From: UBA4782 sp034429195
GTDB taxonomy: Bacteria > Chloroflexota > Anaerolineae > Anaerolineales > Anaerolineaceae
Direction: 5' to 3'
Length of the DNA stretch: 64,000 nucleotides
Assembly (NCBI GenBank): GCA_034429195.1
Contig: DAOUGQ010000012.1
Coordinates: 120,765-184,764, forward strand
A program made the position numbers and the translations under genes. This document shows, piece after piece, positions 63,430 through 64,000 of this stretch. Every line of letters starts with the position of its first letter. The first letter of the stretch is position 1. Under the pieces are notes generated by a model. That model saw only the letters and a program-made list of their open reading frames with translations, searched no databases and was not told the origin of the DNA.

Positions 63430-63525
63430 GCCGATGTCATCACAACAAAACGAGATAGACATCGGCGTTTTGTCTGAAAACAAGACCAACGAGGAAAGCG
63501 GACAAGCGAAAGCACCTTAACAATT
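63430..63525 (+). promoter_or_regulatory. rRNA leader with competing hairpins and boxA-like motif
   Basis: GCCGATGTC (63430-63438) pairs with GACATCGGC (63458-63466), followed by GTTTTG. ACAAAACG (63445-63452) could instead pair with CGTTTTGT (63466-63473), excluding the first stem. AGCACCTTAACAA at 63511-63523 resembles a boxA antitermination site (TGCTCTTTAACA). Confidence 0.5.
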
Positions 63526-63600
63526 GAAGAGTGATAGGAAGTACAGATAGCCCTGTCGTTCAATTTCTTTCCGAAATGTACATCTGAAAAGATGACAAAT

Positions 63601-64000
<400 letters not shown>

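Overview
The window reads as a chromosomal segment of a member of Chloroflexota, most likely class Anaerolineae. The strongest evidence is the first 400 nt of a 16S rRNA gene at the right edge (63601-64000). It has the ACACCTACGGGTGGCAGC variant of the 338 region, the complement of probe EUB338-III as I remember it, which is found in part of the Chloroflexota. Base composition is moderate (roughly mid-40s % GC by eye). There are no phage structural genes, insertion sequences or CRISPR arrays. Gene density is normal, with short operons on both strands and many bidirectional hairpin terminators.

Layout. 1-2240: 3' end of an RNase D gene and a beta-CASP metallo-beta-lactamase RNase. 2272-2800: tRNA-Ser(CGA) followed by six 64-bp tandem repeats built from its own 3' end. 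3061-9189: META-domain lipoprotein, NUDIX hydrolase, chemotaxis receptor, a decayed stretch, GNAT acetyltransferase, LLM-type oxidoreductase. 9231-13337: UroD-family protein divergent from an ABC-2 exporter operon (ATPase plus two permeases). 13914-18760: single-domain GGDEF protein, galE, GT-C-like membrane protein, GT2 glycosyltransferase. 18889-23889: tryptophanase, membrane vWA/FHA protein, GH4 glycosidase. 24028-28774: NfeD/slipin pair, GNAT, SWIM zinc-finger protein behind a short leader ORF and terminator, HhH-GPD DNA glycosylase, small membrane proteins. 28892-32627: DnaE2/ImuC-like polymerase and a methyltransferase. 32702-38763: sugar operon (MFS transporter, GH127, DUF2804, GH2). 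38752-46742: BaiN-type flavoprotein, GYF_2 protein, second MFS transporter, tRNA-Leu(CAA), YchF-like GTPase, ICMT-like methyltransferase, HprK/PEPCK-like P-loop protein. 46857-54537: GNAT, radA-DUF6391-holA operon, Fe-S protein, clpC, alkyltransferase-like protein. 54665-58599: urocanase, two paralogous anchored proteins, padR-DUF2812. 59147-62904: LCP and VanW envelope proteins with a Trm112-like protein. 62905-64000: tandem rRNA promoters, long leader, 16S rRNA.

How the genes fit together. The sugar operon looks like uptake and cleavage of arabinofuranosyl/galactosyl-type glycosides. The GH4 enzyme, the second MFS transporter and galE are consistent with a fermentative carbohydrate and amino-acid user; tryptophanase and urocanase point the same way. 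RadA, HolA, DnaE2-like polymerase, the glycosylase and the alkyltransferase-like protein give an unusually large share of DNA repair and replication genes. The LCP and VanW proteins suggest a peptidoglycan-linked envelope.

The most unusual signals are the tRNA-Ser 3'-end repeat array, a recurring leaderless-promoter layout (a -10 box ending exactly 6 nt before ATG with no Shine-Dalgarno) at five genes, the leader-ORF/terminator unit before the SWIM gene, and a HprK/PEPCK-like protein of unclear substrate. I do not see a defence island or a complete, clearly new multi-gene system.
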